Assembly (NCBI RefSeq): GCF_002836415.1
Contig: NZ_PJBP01000084.1
Location: forward strand, 20,819-84,818
Direction: 5' to 3'
DNA length: 64,000 nt
Source: Psychromonas sp. MB-3u-54
GTDB lineage: Bacteria > Pseudomonadota > Gammaproteobacteria > Enterobacterales > Psychromonadaceae
Of the stretch, positions 7,101-15,428 are shown in pieces. A program made the translations under genes and the position numbers. Below the pieces are notes generated by a model. That model was not told where the DNA came from and did no database searches. It saw only the letters and a list, made by a program, of their open reading frames with translations. The stretch's first letter is position 1. Each line of letters begins with the position of its first letter.

Positions 7101-9178
7101 ACCGGTTTATCTGACATTGTCTGGGTGAGATAACTGTCGGAGTACGGTTCAACATCTTGCAAAATTTCAACAACACTTGAGGCAACATTCGGCACAATCT
7201 CGATAAAGGTATTAGCGACCTCGACAGCATGTTCCGGTATGTTTTTAGCGACTTCTTTCATGTATAAATTAATCGCAGTTTGGATTTTTTGAATAGATTC
7301 TTTGTTTTTAAATGGATGTTCTTCACCCAACAATAAATTATGCAGGTAAGCTTCAGCCACATCGAAGGAGGCGTCGGGTAAAGCTTCAGAGATAGTAATG
7401 GCGATGTCAGCCGACTGTTCAGGAGACACATCCTGCATTCGGTTATAGAGCTCTGTTGCCGTTTGCTGCGGATCTGTTGCAACCCTGTCGACCGGTCTCA
7501 TCTCATCCAACGAGCTGGACAGTATGTTAATATATTCTTCGGTCATCGCCAGTATCGCCAGAGGATATTTTCTGACCATTTTTTGAGCTGCATATTGCAG
7601 AATATTAATGCCGTTATCCGGCATCATAGCGGCAATGGCAACGATAATTTTACACATATCATCGTCATCCTGCATAATGATCCAATCAACAAGTTGTTCC
7701 GCTCTTTCCGGCGCAGCATCTATTAATATTTGAGCTGTGCGGATACTTCTATAGGGTGCTATACGGACGATCGCAGAATATAATTTACCAATATTAACTG
7801 CTTTTATTTGGCTTAATCCAGCAACCAAGCGGCTGGCATTCTTAATGTCCCGTTGTGCTAACGCTTTAACCATATTGAGCGCAATAGCGGGGTTTTCATA
7901 GGCCAGATTAACGGCAATTTGTACGCCTGCATTTGTTGATAATTCGGATTGAGTATAGACAGTACGCGGATCCAATACCGAAACCGCCCCGCTTGGTGTC
8001 TGCATAACAAAGCTTTCTTGATCATCAATTGCTAAAGCTTCAGATTTTTTCATACGAATACTGATGAAAATCAACAACAAAAATGCAGCAACAACGGTAA
8101 ATCCAAATAATGCATTATTGCCTAATGATTCCATTGCTATCGCAGCACTGTAGGGGCCTAAAATACTGCCCAGTGCATATATTGCCAATAATGACCCCAT
8201 TGCGGCTAATATTTGTTCTTTGATTACTTTATCAAAGGCTTCAGAAATACTCATGGGATAAAGACAGGCAGCAAGTCCCGTTGTTATTGCGAGCGCCATT
8301 AAGGTCAGTTTGAACCATTCTAAATAAATTAAAAAGGGTATCAATATACTAAATACAATGAATGTTGCCACCATACCAAACATCACTTTTCTTCGGTCAA
8401 AATGATCAGATAAATAAGCGATTGGAAATTGTAAAATGATCGCCCCCGCAATGGCGGCTCCCATAAAAATCGATAAATCAAACCCCTGAATACCGTTATT
8501 ACTGGCAAATATGGGTAACATATTTAATAGGCCGGAGTATAAAACACCACAGAAAAAACAGGATACAACACCTAAGGGAGAGAGTTTGACAATAGTGAAA
8601 AATGACATGCCCTGGCTATCTTCAATAAAAGGCCCTTTGTGTCTGCCGATAACAATAGGGGTAATTGAAAAGCTGAATAAAATACCAGCCAGAATAAATA
8701 AAGTGGTACTTTCAACGGGTGCTAAGTTTAATAAAAATTGACCGGAAAATAATGCGCTCATTATTATAATCTGGTTAACTGCGAGTATTCTTCCGCGGTT
8801 TTTTTCCGTGGCGCTATGGCCTAACCAGCTATCGAGTGTTGCATTAGTACAGGCAATACAAAAACCGGTTATGATGCGCATTGCACCAAGCACTAAGGGA
8901 TCACTATAGAGCCCTGATAATAAAATGGCGACGGCGGTCATACTACCACAAATTGCAAAAGTTTGGATATGACCAACACGTTGTAATAATCGGCGGCAGT
9001 AGATTGCACCAAATAAAAAACCGACAGAATACATTGATAAAACAATACCAATATTACCTATATCAACACCATCGTGCTGCATACGAACAGGTAATAGAAT
9101 ATTACTTAATCCATTTCCAAGCATGATTAAAAAACCACTTAGTAGCAACAAAGGGAAAGGTTTTAAAGTCTTTAACAC
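7037..9178 (-). CDS. MFS transporter with a long C-terminal helical-repeat domain
   Basis: The 713-aa protein is about 300 residues longer than a normal MFS carrier. Residues 1-395 form a 12-segment MFS domain of the YcaD type, with the loop-2 motif region GAIYCRRLLQRVGH and the repeat YLSDHFDRRKV. Residues from about 400 onward are soluble and helical, in units of roughly 30 residues that each carry a Pro turn (IAPYRS, AAPERA, MMPDNG, VSPEQS, ALPDAS, NIPEHA, IVPNVA). This looks like an alpha-solenoid, presumably cytoplasmic. Function and substrate are unknown. The start codon is GTG with a weak ribosome site. The 3' end has been partly duplicated into the 209-bp repeats downstream. Confidence 0.82.
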   Translation of the reverse strand: MLKTLKPFPLLLLSGFLIMLGNGLSNILLPVRMQHDGVDIGNIGIVLSMYSVGFLFGAIYCRRLLQRVGHIQTFAICGSMTAVAILLSGLYSDPLVLGAMRIITGFCIACTNATLDSWLGHSATEKNRGRILAVNQIIIMSALFSGQFLLNLAPVESTTLFILAGILFSFSITPIVIGRHKGPFIEDSQGMSFFTIVKLSPLGVVSCFFCGVLYSGLLNMLPIFASNNGIQGFDLSIFMGAAIAGAIILQFPIAYLSDHFDRRKVMFGMVATFIVFSILIPFLIYLEWFKLTLMALAITTGLAACLYPMSISEAFDKVIKEQILAAMGSLLAIYALGSILGPYSAAIAMESLGNNALFGFTVVAAFLLLIFISIRMKKSEALAIDDQESFVMQTPSGAVSVLDPRTVYTQSELSTNAGVQIAVNLAYENPAIALNMVKALAQRDIKNASRLVAGLSQIKAVNIGKLYSAIVRIAPYRSIRTAQILIDAAPERAEQLVDWIIMQDDDDMCKIIVAIAAMMPDNGINILQYAAQKMVRKYPLAILAMTEEYINILSSSLDEMRPVDRVATDPQQTATELYNRMQDVSPEQSADIAITISEALPDASFDVAEAYLHNLLLGEEHPFKNKESIQKIQTAINLYMKEVAKNIPEHAVEVANTFIEIVPNVASSVVEILQDVEPYSDSYLTQTMSDKPVESQLNEALQKAVELQNVDDI

Positions 9179-9656
9179 GGAAATATCTCTTACAGTAGGT
9201 AGCTTAGCGAGGATTAGCAGTTGCTGTTTCCATTAAACTAGGGATAAAAAGGAAAGCTAAATGTTTTATAGATACAACATTAACGCAAGATTAGCATGAC
9301 GTTTAATATAGGGCAAAGTTAAACGGTAAGAGACTGTAATAAAAACGCTGAGACGACTTGTTTATAATCAACAGTGTATTCTATAAAGTGCATTATCACA
9401 CACCCTCGAGTCTGCCGGGGGCAAAAGAGATCCTCCTGCCCTCATAGTGTTACAAGATAAACTTTCCGGTCAGCCTCGTGAGGCAATATTTCACTCATAA
9501 ATAACTCTCAATTTAGTGCTCGATTTAGCCCTTAAATTGTAAACTCCCCTATAAATAATTATACGTTAATGCTAGATTTAATTTTAAATTGTAAATTCAC
9601 CTTTATGTCCACTTGAAGGGTATTTATTAAGCAGGTATTTAAAAAAAGGAATTTCA
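9179..9656. other. Divergent intergenic region with an imperfect direct repeat
   Basis: No gene is seen in this AT-rich stretch between divergent genes. A roughly 38-bp sequence (9518-9556, starting GCTCGATTTAGCC) recurs imperfectly at 9571-9606 (GCTAGATTTAATT), just upstream of the DUF2057 gene, and could be a paired regulatory site. No confident promoter is called. Confidence 0.4.
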
Positions 9657-10271
9657 ATGAGATTGTTAGTCGTATTAATTACATTTTGTGTGATGTCATC
9701 TGGTTATGCCGCAACATTAACGGGAGAAAGAAATGTAGAAATTTTAGCTGTTGACGGTCAAAAATACAGCAATAAAATTTTAGAAAGTTCAGATTTAACA
9801 TTAGCCAAGGGTCTGCATCAAATAGTGGTCAGGTATTCCAGTAGTTTTCCTAAAGACGGGATGCTAACCAGTAAACCCTATATTTTTAATATACAAGCGG
9901 ATAATAATACAACGGTAGGCCCCGTCGATACCTTTAACAGTTATGATCAAGCTGAAAAAGCACTGGAAAAAGGTATCAGCTGGCGTGTAACAAATCAAAA
10001 CAGCAGCGTGATGATAAAGGATGCGAATATCCTTTTCGGTGAAGGTTTTTTCCCCTATCATGATATCGAAAAATTAATTGCAAAATACAATAAAGATAAC
10101 GCCATTATCTCCCCCTCAACGGCAGATAATTTAGCGATTACAGCGCAGGGTGAATCTTCTGATTATTCAAACAGCGCACCCACGGAGCAACTAATCAAAA
10201 TGTATCGTTCAGCAAGTAAAGCGGATAAAAAAGCGTTCAGAATTTGGCTTATCGAAGAAGATATGAAATAA
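9657..10271 (+). CDS. DUF2057 (YccT-like) exported protein
   Basis: The 204-aa protein has a cleavable signal peptide (MRLLVVLITFCVMSSGYAA). It continues with the family's beta-rich start (TLTGERNVEILAVDGQKYSN) and the block GLHQIVVRYSS. E. coli YccT (CsgI) of the same family is a periplasmic inhibitor of curli assembly, but most members are uncharacterised and no curli genes are present here. The C-terminal third (from about residue 150) is Ser/Thr-rich and then ends in a small helical segment (EQLIKMYRSASKADKKAFRIWL). The start has an AAGGAA site. The gene is monocistronic and convergent with the M48 protease gene. Confidence 0.8.
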   Translation: MRLLVVLITFCVMSSGYAATLTGERNVEILAVDGQKYSNKILESSDLTLAKGLHQIVVRYSSSFPKDGMLTSKPYIFNIQADNNTTVGPVDTFNSYDQAEKALEKGISWRVTNQNSSVMIKDANILFGEGFFPYHDIEKLIAKYNKDNAIISPSTADNLAITAQGESSDYSNSAPTEQLIKMYRSASKADKKAFRIWLIEEDMK

Positions 10272-10303
10272 AATTATGCTGCGTAGACTGTTAGTATAAA
10301 GTA

Positions 10304-10335
10304 GAGTGTGGTTTTCTTATCTCGACACCACACTC
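10304..10335. terminator. Stem-loop between convergent genes
   Basis: GAGTGTGGT pairs with ACCACACTC (9 bp, 14-nt loop) between the DUF2057 and M48 genes. There is no clear T run, so termination is only likely from its position. Confidence 0.4.
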
Positions 10336-10346
10336 CCATTACACAG

Positions 10347-11138
10347 TTACAATTTACAATTTGGACGTTTTACATTACTTGCAGGTAAAGCGGCTATCTG
10401 GGCCTTTAAGTTTTTAATACGCGTTGCGTTTGACGGGTGTGTGGATAATAACTCCGGCGGCTTATTTCCACCGGAGGCCTTGGCCATATTGACCCACAAA
10501 TCAACACTTTGTCGTGGGTCAAATCCCGCTTCAGCCATAAGCGTTAATCCGATAGTGTCAGACTCAGACTCCTGCGCACGCCCATAGGGCATTAATATCC
10601 CATACTGCACACCTAAACCAAGCCCCGCCATTGCTATATTTTTATATTCAGATCCCCCCAGAGCAACATTCGAAAGTTGTAACCCCGTATTGGCTAACTG
10701 ACTTCTAGAAAGCCTTTCGTTGCTATGATTCGCCATCACATGACCAATTTCATGGCCGATCACCGTTGCTAATTGATCTTGATTAACAGCCACCTTGAGC
10801 AAACCACTATAAACCCCTATTTTACCGCCCGGCAGTGCAAATGCATTAATCTGTTCACTATCAAAAACAACAACTTCCCATTGTGTAATATTAAATTGAG
10901 GTGCTAAACGAGCGGTAATTACGCCAGTTACACACTGTACATAGGCATTTGTTTTTTTATCCGTACTGATCTTTTCCTGTTTCTTTAGCTCTTCGAACGA
11001 CTGCGCGCCCAGTTGTGACATCTCAGTGCCCGAAAAGAGTAAAATCTGCTGCCTACCTGTTGGGGAGTTTACGCACCCGTACAATGCCAATGACGCGGCA
11101 ACCACAGTCGATAATAAAAATGGCTTTATCATTTTCAT
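10347..11138 (-). CDS. M48-family zinc metalloprotease, lipoprotein
   Basis: The 263-aa protein begins with a lipoprotein signal (ALYG before Cys22). It carries the zinc motif HEIGH at 129-133 within VIGHEIGHVMANHSNERLS, and a downstream acidic ligand in AQESESDTIGL (about residue 192). The preceding FALPGGKIGVYSGLL strand and the terminal THPSNATRIKNL block are typical of M48C peptidases such as LoiP and BepA. It should act at the outer-membrane face in the periplasm as a quality-control protease. It lacks the TPR tail of BepA, so it is closer in layout to LoiP. The start has an AAGGA site. Confidence 0.88.
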   Translation of the reverse strand: MKMIKPFLLSTVVAASLALYGCVNSPTGRQQILLFSGTEMSQLGAQSFEELKKQEKISTDKKTNAYVQCVTGVITARLAPQFNITQWEVVVFDSEQINAFALPGGKIGVYSGLLKVAVNQDQLATVIGHEIGHVMANHSNERLSRSQLANTGLQLSNVALGGSEYKNIAMAGLGLGVQYGILMPYGRAQESESDTIGLTLMAEAGFDPRQSVDLWVNMAKASGGNKPPELLSTHPSNATRIKNLKAQIAALPASNVKRPNCKL

Positions 11139-11477
11139 ATTAACAATTCCTTTGGTTATAATTATTTTTAATTGGATATCTAGTTGATGCCATTGTAAAA
11201 AACCAGTACGGCAATATCACCCTGTAAAGGATGTTATTTCTGCTCTCTGTTCCGCAAGCAAAGGATTAAATTTTTGAAGTGGTTCGCCGATCAATTGTAA
11301 CCTATTACGCTGCAAAATACGGAGATGAATTCTGCAATAAACTAAATATCATTAAGGCAGGAGAAGGTAAACCTTAGCCTAAAGTAAGGTTATCAATACA
11401 GCATCAGGCGATGTAAAATTTAAAAAATGGTTTATTACGCTACGCTAATCTTTACAACAATCTTTACCTCTATATAG
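11139..11477. other. Gene-free stretch upstream of the M48 gene
   Basis: No coding frame is convincing. One small inverted repeat (AACCTTA ... TAAGGTT, about 11367-11390) is visible. The rest looks like promoter DNA and unrecognised degenerate sequence, followed directly by a mobile element copy. Confidence 0.35.
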
Positions 11478-11689
11478 TAACAAAGGAATTAATGAAGTGT
11501 TGCACAGGGAAAATGAATACTAACAGCATTCGCTAGTTGTTCTCACTTCCCAAAATGCGATGAAACCATTTTCAACAGCCTTAGCTGGCCACAAAGTGTT
11601 GAAGAACAGGATCTTCTGAATAAAATTCACAACGCAGTTAGAATTTATTTTAACCAGCTAGATTGATCACCTTTTTAGTTATTTTGGTA
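11478..11689 (-). mobile_element. MITE-like element, copy A
   Basis: This 212-bp copy is the reverse orientation of the element at 63384. The shared core includes GCTGGCCACAAAGTG, GAAGAACAGGATCTTCTG and CGCAGTTAG, and the right end reads CACCTTTTTAGTTATTTTGGTA. The 3-bp flanks are TAG and TAA, close to the TAA/TTA target duplications of other copies. It ends 16 nt before the start codon of the DUF1499 lipoprotein, so that gene's leader and perhaps its promoter lie inside or beside the element. Confidence 0.8.
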
Positions 11690-11705
11690 TAAGGACAATA
11701 AAAAC

Positions 11706-12164
11706 ATGAAAACAGCCGCCCTTGCCTTGTTGAGCGTTTCACTTCTTTTAAGCCTCGGCGCCTGCAGTGAAATAAACTCGCCGCAAAGCAGCCGCACTAC
11801 TGGAATCATCGAGTCTTGTCCTGATTCGCCAAATTGTGTTTCAAGCGATGCAGCTGACAAAAATCATTTTATTATGCCCTTTCAACTGGCAACGACAGCT
11901 GAAAAGGCATGGCCTATTGTGATCGAGGTTATTATGGAGCTCCCGCGCAGCAATATTATTCAACAAACAGACAGTTTCTTAGCGGTTGAATGTCGAAGTG
12001 CCGTATTAGCATTTGTTGATGATCTGAAATTACAACTGCGGGCAAACGAAGGTATCATCGCTGTCTACTCAGCTTCACGTATTGGATATTCCGATTTTGG
12101 CGTTAACCATGATCGCATTGAGGTATTACGGGCCGCGCTTATTAAACGCGGCGTGGTAAAGTAA
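11706..12164 (+). CDS. DUF1499 lipoprotein
   Basis: The 152-aa protein has a lipoprotein signal peptide (LLLSLGAC, Cys20). The DUF1499 domain follows, starting with the hallmark CPDSPNCVSS and continuing through ATTAEKAWPIVIEVI and the final block GYSDFGVNHDRIEVLRAAL. The family is widespread in proteobacteria with no known biochemical role. The ribosome site (AAGGA) lies between the upstream MITE end and the start codon. It is monocistronic and convergent with the small Cys-rich gene at 12174, with only 9 bp between the stops. Confidence 0.83.
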   Translation: MKTAALALLSVSLLLSLGACSEINSPQSSRTTGIIESCPDSPNCVSSDAADKNHFIMPFQLATTAEKAWPIVIEVIMELPRSNIIQQTDSFLAVECRSAVLAFVDDLKLQLRANEGIIAVYSASRIGYSDFGVNHDRIEVLRAALIKRGVVK

Positions 12165-12173
12165 CCTGTGGCT

Positions 12174-12452
12174 TCAGGAAAGCAGACCATTACGCACAAG
12201 TCCTCTGCGCACATTTTTACATAATTTTGCAAAACCAGAAATATCTTTAAAAGTGGGTGTTTCTCCACATGCAAGTGCCGACTCCCAGTGCATAATTTCC
12301 GTTTCAACTAATTCAATTGATTTTTTAGGGCAGCCGACACAAGTATCCCCGCAAATATTAATATTTGAATCCTCAAAAGGAAAATATTCTTTTACTAATG
12401 TGATGATATTAAGCATTGCTGTTTTACAGTCTGGCTTTTTCCTCATTTTCAT
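12174..12452 (-). CDS. Small Cys-rich protein coupled to a Bcr/CflA exporter
   Basis: The 92-aa protein has six cysteines, three of them in CGDTCVGC (residues 34-41). That is the CX3CX2C spacing used by radical-SAM enzymes for a 4Fe-4S cluster, but the protein is far too short for that fold. It may bind zinc or an Fe-S cluster. The rest is helical, ending FAKLCKNVRRGLVRNGLLS. Its ATG shares one base with the stop codon of the MFS gene (TAATG), so translation is probably coupled and the two products may work together. I do not recognise a named family, and function is unknown. Confidence 0.75.
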   Translation of the reverse strand: MKMRKKPDCKTAMLNIITLVKEYFPFEDSNINICGDTCVGCPKKSIELVETEIMHWESALACGETPTFKDISGFAKLCKNVRRGLVRNGLLS

Positions 12453-13642
12453 TATGCTTCCTTGGCAAAGCAGGTATAAAACAGGATTGATAATAATCCG
12501 CAGAACGCCATCATCAATACCATCGGCCAGGCACTGTCACCGGGTAATAAAGAGACAGCAGCAGCGACCAAAGCACCGGTGCCAAATTTAAGAGAGCCCG
12601 CCAACGAGGATACCGTACCCGCCATTTCGGGGTATTCGCTTAATAATAATGCGATACTATTACTGCCTACCATTGAAATAGTACTAAAATATAACATGAC
12701 GGGTAAAACGACTCCCCATAAACCTAAATCTAATAACTGCGCTAACACTAAGAGCAGGCTTGCGAATAATTGAATAGCTAACCCCACACGAAGCAGATAA
12801 TGCGATCCTAATTTTTTTACGTATTTTCCATTTAATGTGGTCATCACCATCATTAACAATATATTTAAGCCAAATAAGTAACCTACATTAGTAATAGCAA
12901 CATCATATAACTCTATATAGATAAAAGAGCCCGCGGTTAAAAATGCAAACATACCGGCAAATGAAAAAGCCCCGGTAAAAATCAAGCCAAAGGCTTGAGG
13001 TCTGGTAAAGAGGGTATAAAAATGACGGATCGTAGTACGCAGTCGAAAAGGTTGTTTATTTTCAGGTTTTAAGGTTTCAGGAATAACTAAGCTAAAGGCG
13101 ATAATCATAATAAAGGCAATAAGGGCCAGTAACCAAAAAATTGAGCGCCAACCAAACCAGACGGCCAGATAACCACCAGCAAGGGGTGCTAACAAGGGAG
13201 CAATGGTCATTACTAATATAATAAATGACATAGTGCGAGCAAAATCTTCTTTGGCAAACATATCTCTGACGATAGCCTGCACGACAACGGCCCCGGCGGC
13301 ACCTGCAAAACCTTGTGCGGTACGTACCCACATCAGCGCGTCAATACTGTCGGTCATTGCACTAATAACAGCGGTAACCACAAAGAAAAAGGTACCCAGC
13401 AGCAGTATAGGTTTACGACCGAAACTATCTGACAAAGGACCATGAAATAGCTGCCCAATTGCAAATCCGGCAGTAAAAGAGGTTAATGTAATTTGAATGG
13501 CACCCGCACTTACCCCGAATTCCTTTGCAATAGTCGGCATTGCAGGCAAGTACATGTCGATAGCAAAGGGCGTAAGAGAGGTGATTCCCCCCAGAATAAC
13601 GATCAGTAAAAAACTTAATTTTGTTGTGGAAGAGGAATCCAT
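12452..13642 (-). CDS. Bcr/CflA-family MFS drug-resistance transporter
   Basis: From ATG at 13642 the protein is 396 aa with 12 membrane segments. It shows the family's signature start (TSLTPFAIDMYLPAMPTIAKEFG), the MFS motif GPLSDSFGRKPILL and motif C near residue 100 (VRTAQGFAGAAGAVVVQAIVRDMF). Bcr/CflA proteins are proton-driven exporters of drugs such as bicyclomycin and chloramphenicol or of amino acids. An in-frame upstream start at 13774 would add 44 residues unlike the family, so I prefer the internal ATG. It is the first gene of a two-gene operon with the Cys-rich protein. Confidence 0.88.
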   Translation of the reverse strand: MDSSSTTKLSFLLIVILGGITSLTPFAIDMYLPAMPTIAKEFGVSAGAIQITLTSFTAGFAIGQLFHGPLSDSFGRKPILLLGTFFFVVTAVISAMTDSIDALMWVRTAQGFAGAAGAVVVQAIVRDMFAKEDFARTMSFIILVMTIAPLLAPLAGGYLAVWFGWRSIFWLLALIAFIMIIAFSLVIPETLKPENKQPFRLRTTIRHFYTLFTRPQAFGLIFTGAFSFAGMFAFLTAGSFIYIELYDVAITNVGYLFGLNILLMMVMTTLNGKYVKKLGSHYLLRVGLAIQLFASLLLVLAQLLDLGLWGVVLPVMLYFSTISMVGSNSIALLLSEYPEMAGTVSSLAGSLKFGTGALVAAAVSLLPGDSAWPMVLMMAFCGLLSILFYTCFAKEA

Positions 13643-13888
13643 AATGTTCTCTGGAATAAAAGACAATGAAAGAATTAGAATAACATGAACCAGCTCTCCT
13701 TTATCAAATTTTTTGCGCTTGACACAGTGAATTATCATTTTATGCCCGACGGCGCTTATTATCTCCTTTGTCACTTCGCAGGTAACAAAAAAATCAAATC
13801 GTTGAGGTGAATTTTTAGATGTAATGAGGATTAATAATAGTTGTAGTCTGCAGCTGAATATCTATATTCCAGTGACTGCCCGTTTAGT

Positions 13889-14299
13889 TTAAATAAAGAG
13901 CCCCTGTTCAACGTAGATTAATTTAGCCACCTTACGAATAATCGCCTCTTCAATAGGATCCAGATAATCGGCATAAGCCACCTTCCACATTTCACTGATT
14001 AAATTAATACGCGATTGCCCGTCTAACACGCTTAATTTAGACGTAAAGTTAAACAATGAATTTGCGGATTTCATTTTTTCTTTCCCGATCATAATTAACT
14101 CTTTTGCTTTACCTTTATCAATCGACAGCAGCTTACATAATGAATTTTCTATTGCAGCGACCTCTTCCGGCTGCATTGCCTGATCAGCATGAGAGACTTC
14201 GCACAGTAGACAAGCAATGGCAATAGTATCATCATAGGCAGATGTTTCTGGCTCTTGATCTAGAATTGAATTTAAAAAAGCATGAATTTTGGTCAACAT
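13889..14299 (-). CDS. TerB-like (DjlA-type helical) protein
   Basis: The roughly 136-aa all-helical protein resembles the TerB/DjlA N-terminal fold. It has an acidic first half with the block IAIACLLCEVSHADQAMQPEEVAAIENSLCKLL, then SVLDGQSRINLISEMWKVAYAD and LDPIEEAIIRKVAKLIYV. In TerB these acidic blocks bind metal ions, and stand-alone members are linked to stress or envelope signalling without a defined activity. I take ATG at 14299 rather than GTG at 14311. It is divergent from the LEA-type lipoprotein gene, and a strong hairpin lies between the two. Confidence 0.75.
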   Translation of the reverse strand: MLTKIHAFLNSILDQEPETSAYDDTIAIACLLCEVSHADQAMQPEEVAAIENSLCKLLSIDKGKAKELIMIGKEKMKSANSLFNFTSKLSVLDGQSRINLISEMWKVAYADYLDPIEEAIIRKVAKLIYVEQGLFI

Positions 14300-14343
14300 T
14301 TTGTAACTCACTTTTATTTAGAAACAGCCACTAAAGTGTGTCA

Positions 14344-14378
14344 TTTAAAACAAGCTATTGTTAATAGCTTGTTTTAAA
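14344..14378. promoter_or_regulatory. Perfect 16-bp stem-loop between divergent genes
   Basis: TTTAAAACAAGCTATT and AATAGCTTGTTTTAAA form a perfect stem with a 3-nt loop. Lying between two divergent start regions, it cannot end either gene. It is either a large operator or a transcript hairpin in one leader. Confidence 0.55.
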
Positions 14379-14444
14379 TAATAGCAGTAAAATACAATAT
14401 ATATTATCTTGCTATTATTATTTATTATTAATGGAATGGCTAAT

Positions 14445-14921
14445 ATGTCTATCTGGAAGTTTATTGCAATATTATGGGTTGTTGGATTAAGTGGATGTAC
14501 CAACATACAACAGTTACAAGATTTAGAAGTGAGTTTAATTAATATAGAGCCTACAACAGCTGCGGGGTTATCCCCTCGTTTTAATGTGCGCTTATTAGTC
14601 TTAAATCCGAATGCTCAAGATTTGGATATTGAAGGCGTTATTTTGCGTCTGGACATTAATGATAAAAAGATCTTATCCGGTGTGTCCCGTCAAATCCCGA
14701 CACTAAAGGGCTACAGTGAAACCCCCGTCGAGATACAAACGGCTGTTAATCTATTTGATCTGTTTAAATTATTAACCTCTTTAAGTCAATATTCAGGTAA
14801 TGAGATTAAATACCAACTGCAAACAAAAATAGATCCTAAGGGATTTGTTGCCTTTAATCTAAACAAAGAGGGATTCTTAAATGAAGATCTTTTACAAGGA
14901 TTAAGCAGCCTGCCTAAATAA
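14445..14921 (+). CDS. LEA14-like lipoprotein (WHy domain)
   Basis: The roughly 158-aa protein starts with a lipoprotein signal (WKFIAILWVVGLSGC, Cys18). It then carries a single LEA type-2/WHy domain: LEVSLINIEPTTAAGLSPRFNVRLLVLNPNAQDLDIEGVILRLDINDKKILSG. Family members are small beta-sandwich lipoproteins of the periplasm linked to desiccation or envelope stress. Upstream in-frame ATGs at 14409 and 14436 exist, but the start at 14445 gives a signal peptide of normal size. It stands alone and is convergent with the RlpA-like gene. Confidence 0.78.
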   Translation: MSIWKFIAILWVVGLSGCTNIQQLQDLEVSLINIEPTTAAGLSPRFNVRLLVLNPNAQDLDIEGVILRLDINDKKILSGVSRQIPTLKGYSETPVEIQTAVNLFDLFKLLTSLSQYSGNEIKYQLQTKIDPKGFVAFNLNKEGFLNEDLLQGLSSLPK

Positions 14922-14943
14922 AATAAGTGAACAACAGGACGAA

Positions 14944-15327
14944 CTATTTAACGACTTCAATGCGCACTTTAATCACACCGGAGTCGATAGAACCAATAAG
15001 ACTGAATGCGGAGCGCGACAAGTCAATAATACGCCCTTTTACAAAAGGGCCTCTGTCATTGATAATGACCACCACACTTTTATTATTTTTTAAATTGGTG
15101 ACTCTCACTTTTGAGCCAAAAGATAACTTTTTATGCGCCGCTGTTTTCGCATTTTGATCAAAAACAGCACCGCTTGCGGTCAGTCTACCTTGAAATTTAT
15201 TGGCATAAAAAGAAGCTTTTCCAACTTCTTTATACCCGGCGTTGCTCTCTGATAATACCGCCGTACAAGCGAAAATATTGATGGCGAAAACAGCAACAGT
15301 TAATCGTTTAATGCCCAGTGTTATCAT
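14944..15327 (-). CDS. RlpA-like double-psi beta-barrel protein
   Basis: The 127-aa protein has an N-terminal export signal, possibly a lipoprotein one (NIFAC). The double-psi beta-barrel of RlpA follows: [55 protein letters not shown] and [15 protein letters not shown]. Full-length RlpA is a septal-ring lytic transglycosylase that cleaves denuded glycan. This version lacks the SPOR domain, so it may act on peptidoglycan away from the septum, or not be an active enzyme. The start has an AGGAAAT site. Confidence 0.83.
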   Translation of the reverse strand: MITLGIKRLTVAVFAINIFACTAVLSESNAGYKEVGKASFYANKFQGRLTASGAVFDQNAKTAAHKKLSFGSKVRVTNLKNNKSVVVIINDRGPFVKGRIIDLSRSAFSLIGSIDSGVIKVRIEVVK

Positions 15328-15428
15328 ATTTCCTGCCTCTTTAAAAACATTCCCCGCCTCAATAAGTTAATGGATTATCCTTTGAGTATAGTGATAAATA
15401 TGTATTATAAATCATGAGTCTCAATAGG

